In this document: positions 61,601-64,000 of the stretch, one piece after another
Position numbering within the stretch: position 1 is the stretch's first letter
How the letters are laid out: every line of letters starts with the position of its first letter
NCBI GenBank assembly: GCA_029222685.1
Contig: JARHVB010000014.1
Span: forward strand, 1 to 64,000
Reading direction: 5' to 3'
Length of the DNA: 64,000 nt
Source: Terripilifer ovatus
GTDB lineage: Bacteria; Pseudomonadota; Alphaproteobacteria; Rhizobiales; Beijerinckiaceae
Position numbers and translations under genes: made by a program
The notes under the pieces: generated by a model
The model's database searches: none
The model's input: only the letters and a program-made list of their open reading frames with translations
Told to the model about the DNA's origin: nothing

Positions 61601-63588
61601 GCGACCTGCTCCGCAACCGGTGCGGCCTCGACCGCGAAGGTCCGGGCATCGCGGATCTTCACGCGCGCGGCGATGACGCCCTTGCGGCCGTCTTCGAACG
61701 TCACCTCCGTCGAAATGTCGGCTTCCTCCGACCCGTTGTAGAGGGCTTCGACAAGCGGGGCATAACGTTCGCCGACAAAGCTGCGCCGGACTTTCTGGGT
61801 GCGCGTCAACTCGCCGTCGTCCGCATCAAGCTCCTTGTGCAGGATCAGGAAGCGCCTGATCTGGGCTCCAGCCATGAAGCGATCCCGCGACAGGCTCTCG
61901 TTCACGCTCGCCACATGGTCGGCGATCATCTCATAGACTTGGGGGTGGCCGGCGAGCTCCTGATAGGAGCCGTAGGAGATGTTGTTGCGCTCGGCCCAAT
62001 TGCCGACTGCCGTCAGGTCGATGTTCAGCATCGCGGCGACGAAGGCGCGATCGTGACCGAAGCCGACGGCTTCCTTGATGTTGGGGAAGAATTTCAGCTT
62101 GTTCTCGATATATTTCGGCGCGAACAGGGAGCCGTCATCGAGCTTTCCGACATCCGCGGCGCGATCGATGATGCGCAGATGGCCGTCGGTGTCGAAGATG
62201 CCGGCGTCGCCGGTCTTGACATAGCCATCCTGCGTCATCGCTTCGGCGGTCTTGGCGTCTTCCTTGTAATAGGCGACGAACATGCCCGGCGAACGGAACT
62301 GCACCTCGCCGCTGTCGGCGATGCGGATATCGACGTTCGGCGCCGGCGGACCGACGGTTTCCGAGCGAATGTCGCCGTCCTTCTGGCAGGTCACATAGAG
62401 AAACGCTTCGGTCTGGCCGTAGAGCTGTTTCAGGTTCATGCCGAGCGAGCGATAGAACGAGAACAGGTCTGAGCCGATCGCCTCGCCCGCCGTGTAGGCG
62501 ACGCGGATGCGGGAGAAGCCCAGCACGTTCAGCAGCGGCGCATAGATGAGGATCTTGCCGAGCCCATAATGCAGGCGTGCATGCAGGGGCACCTGCTTGC
62601 CGTTGAGAATCTTCTCGCCCCATTGGCGGGCAACGTCGATGAAATGGCGAAACAGCCAGCGTTTCGGGGCGCTGGCATCTTCCATGCGTATCATCACGCG
62701 GGTGAGCAGGGATTCAAATACACGCGGCGGCGCGAAATAGAAGGTCGGGCCGATCTCGCGCAGGTCCTGCTGGGCCGTTTCTGCGCTCTCGGGACAGGCC
62801 ATGCAGAAGCCGGCGACAAAGGACTGCGCATAGTTGAGATAGTGGTCGCCGACCCAGGCCAATGGCAGGTAGGCCAGCGTCTCGTCCGCCTCAGTGAGTT
62901 TGTCGAAAGCCACCGTGTCAGTGGCAGCAGAGATGCAGCCACCGGCCGACAGCATGACGCCCTTGGAGCGACCGGTCGTCCCGGACGTGTAGAGCATGAT
63001 TGAAATATCGCCGCCGCCTCCGGCATCGATTTCGGCTTCGATCGCGGCGCGGGCGCCGGGCTCGCCCGCGAAAATATCGCGGCTTTCGGCAATCAGCGCT
63101 GAAATCGCGTGTAGCCGGGTGTGATCATAATCTTCGAGGCCGCGCTCTTCGTCATAGACGATCTGCTGCAATTGCCCGAGCTGCTCGCTTTCGCCGAGCA
63201 GCTTGTCGACCTGTTCCTGATCCTGGACGATGGCGATGCGGACATCGGCATTCTGCAGCACGTAAGCCAGTTCGCTGGCGACGGCATCGGCATAGACCGG
63301 CACGGGGACCGCGCCGAGCATCTGCGCCGCGCAGATTGCCCAGTACAGGCGCGGGCGGTTGGCGCCGGCGATCGCGATCTTGTCGCCGCGCGCGACGCCC
63401 AGTGCCTTCAGGCCATAGGCGAACAGGCTGACGTTTTCATAGACGTCTTCCCACGTCCACGTCTGCCAGATGCCGCGATCCTTGCAGCGCATTGCGGGAC
63501 GCTTGGCGCGAACCTGAGCGTTCGCGCGCAAGAGTTTTGGAAATGTGTCGTTCCCCGGCCTTGGCCCGAAACCGTTCGACGCGTTCAC
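61597..63588 (-). CDS. Long-chain-type AMP-dependent acyl-CoA synthetase
   Basis: A 663-residue adenylate-forming ligase. The P-loop is LYTSGTTGRSKGVMLS (about 200-215), YGQTEAF is the A5-type motif, GDAGIFDTDGHLRIIDRAAD the A7/A8 region, and a lysine-rich RTQKVRR lies near the C-terminus. GTG 63588 has GGAGGGG upstream. It resembles FAA1/ACSL-like enzymes with a long C-terminal domain. As first gene of the operon with livGHMKF and a PaaK-like gene, it probably activates the imported acid. Confidence 0.9.
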   Translation of the reverse strand: MNASNGFGPRPGNDTFPKLLRANAQVRAKRPAMRCKDRGIWQTWTWEDVYENVSLFAYGLKALGVARGDKIAIAGANRPRLYWAICAAQMLGAVPVPVYADAVASELAYVLQNADVRIAIVQDQEQVDKLLGESEQLGQLQQIVYDEERGLEDYDHTRLHAISALIAESRDIFAGEPGARAAIEAEIDAGGGGDISIMLYTSGTTGRSKGVMLSAGGCISAATDTVAFDKLTEADETLAYLPLAWVGDHYLNYAQSFVAGFCMACPESAETAQQDLREIGPTFYFAPPRVFESLLTRVMIRMEDASAPKRWLFRHFIDVARQWGEKILNGKQVPLHARLHYGLGKILIYAPLLNVLGFSRIRVAYTAGEAIGSDLFSFYRSLGMNLKQLYGQTEAFLYVTCQKDGDIRSETVGPPAPNVDIRIADSGEVQFRSPGMFVAYYKEDAKTAEAMTQDGYVKTGDAGIFDTDGHLRIIDRAADVGKLDDGSLFAPKYIENKLKFFPNIKEAVGFGHDRAFVAAMLNIDLTAVGNWAERNNISYGSYQELAGHPQVYEMIADHVASVNESLSRDRFMAGAQIRRFLILHKELDADDGELTRTQKVRRSFVGERYAPLVEALYNGSEEADISTEVTFEDGRKGVIAARVKIRDARTFAVEAAPVAEQVA

Positions 63589-63614
63589 CCATTCCCCTCC
63601 AGGAGCAAAGGTTC

Positions 63615-63638
63615 CGCCTGGCGACTATACACCAGGCG
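63615..63638. promoter_or_regulatory. Dyad around a -10-like box upstream of the acyl-CoA synthetase operon
   Basis: CGCCTGG (63615-63621) pairs with CCAGGCG (63632-63638). The 10-base centre carries TATAGT on the minus strand (63629-63624), about 36 bases before the GTG start. A repressor bound to the dyad would cover the -10 box. No good -35 hexamer was found. Confidence 0.4.
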
Positions 63639-63652
63639 CGGTCTTTGGATGC

Positions 63653-63691
63653 TCCAAAGAGAACGCCCGGTGCACCCTCCTGCACCGGGCG
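63653..63691 (-). terminator. Hairpin terminator after the D-hydroxyacid dehydrogenase gene
   Basis: A perfect 11-bp stem, CGCCCGGTGCA (63664-63674) with TGCACCGGGCG (63681-63691), and a 6-base loop. Read on the minus strand it is followed by a moderately T-rich GTTCTCTTTGG. It separates the truncated gene at the window end from the acyl-CoA synthetase operon. Confidence 0.75.
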
Positions 63692-63753
63692 TCTGCAGCG
63701 ATAACGCCCCGAAAAGCCGGGCGCGCCAAGCTGTCTAAAAGTCGTAGGCGGCG

Positions 63754-64000
63754 TCAGTCGAATGGATAGACGCCTGGCTTGGGATCATAGGCCTCCTCGA
63801 TCCCGCGGATGCCGGAGCGCAGCATCGCCTCCCAGGAATCGCGCGTCGTCGCGCCGATATGCGGCGAACCGAAAAAATTCGGCACTTCGAGCAGCGGATT
63901 GCCGTTCGCCGGCTCGATCGCGAAGACGTCAAAAGCGGCGCCGGAAATGTGCCCGCTTTCCAGGCGCTCCTTGAGCGCCGCCTCGTCGACCATGGCGCCG
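63754..64000 (-). CDS. D-3-phosphoglycerate dehydrogenase-like protein, C-terminal part (gene runs off the window)
   Basis: The last 81 residues of a D-isomer 2-hydroxyacid dehydrogenase. GAMVDEAALKERLESG, GAAFDVFAIEP (catalytic Glu) and FFGSPHIGATTRDS (catalytic His) are the C-terminal family motifs, and the reading frame is open to the window edge. The visible ATG at 63993 is internal. No ACT domain follows, so it is a short SerA or a related hydroxyacid dehydrogenase. The N-terminal part is outside the window. Confidence 0.85.
   Translation of the reverse strand, partial: GAMVDEAALKERLESGHISGAAFDVFAIEPANGNPLLEVPNFFGSPHIGATTRDSWEAMLRSGIRGIEEAYDPKPGVYPFD

Overview
The window looks like chromosomal DNA of a GC-rich alphaproteobacterium, most likely a member of the Hyphomicrobiales. 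The grounds are the many Bug and Liv-type solute receptors, an isocitrate lyase divergent from a RamB/ScfR-like regulator, a DUF4170 protein, and two families of dispersed intergenic repeats of a kind common in that order. No rRNA, tRNA, CRISPR, transposase or phage gene was recognised. The whole stretch is devoted to uptake and catabolism of organic acids, aromatics and acyl-CoAs. It holds eight solute-binding proteins but only three recognisable transcription factors.

Region 1 (about 0.15-14 kb) is a catabolic cluster: a TauD-type dioxygenase, a D-2-hydroxyacid dehydrogenase, a Liv-type receptor, a NahE/PhdJ-like hydratase-aldolase, an SDR, the rest of the Liv transporter (LivFGMH), a gentisate/salicylate-type cupin dioxygenase, a second SDR, a DUF1330 protein and a LysR regulator. 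Ring-cleavage cupin plus hydratase-aldolase is the enzyme pair used to cleave hydroxynaphthoate-like rings and split the side chain. A DUF1857 protein and a GntR regulator follow.

Region 2 (14-34 kb) is mixed. It has a Bug receptor divergent from a GMC oxidoreductase, a large Sel1-repeat protein, an Asp/Glu-racemase-fold enzyme next to a RutA/SfnG-like flavin monooxygenase, a CLC channel with unusual motifs, a sorbosone-dehydrogenase/diheme cytochrome c pair, the aceA/regulator pair, a ThDP-dependent enzyme, a methyltransferase, another orphan Bug receptor and a quinone oxidoreductase.

Region 3 (34-51 kb) has a Nu-class GST, an MFS exporter, a chromate-transporter pair whose first gene is frameshifted, and a TRAP transporter followed by an alpha/beta hydrolase and a luciferase-like monooxygenase. 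It then has an orphan NMT1-type receptor and a divergent aromatic module: a gentisate-dioxygenase-like cupin, two Bug receptors and an FAH-family hydrolase on the minus strand, against Rieske alpha and beta subunits and an atypical PdxA-family dehydrogenase on the plus strand. The shared promoter region carries four tandem 13-bp repeats.

Region 4 (51-64 kb) is entirely minus-strand. It holds a valine/isobutyryl-CoA degradation operon (acyl-CoA dehydrogenase, HIBYL-CoA hydrolase, HIBADH, enoyl-CoA hydratase), then a seven-gene operon that couples a complete Liv-type ABC importer to two acyl-CoA-ligase-type enzymes. The window ends in a truncated D-3-phosphoglycerate-dehydrogenase-like gene.

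A striking non-coding pattern is that every convergent gene gap longer than about 90 bp (six of them) is filled by one of two dispersed repeat families, and one of these families supplies or abuts gene stop codons.
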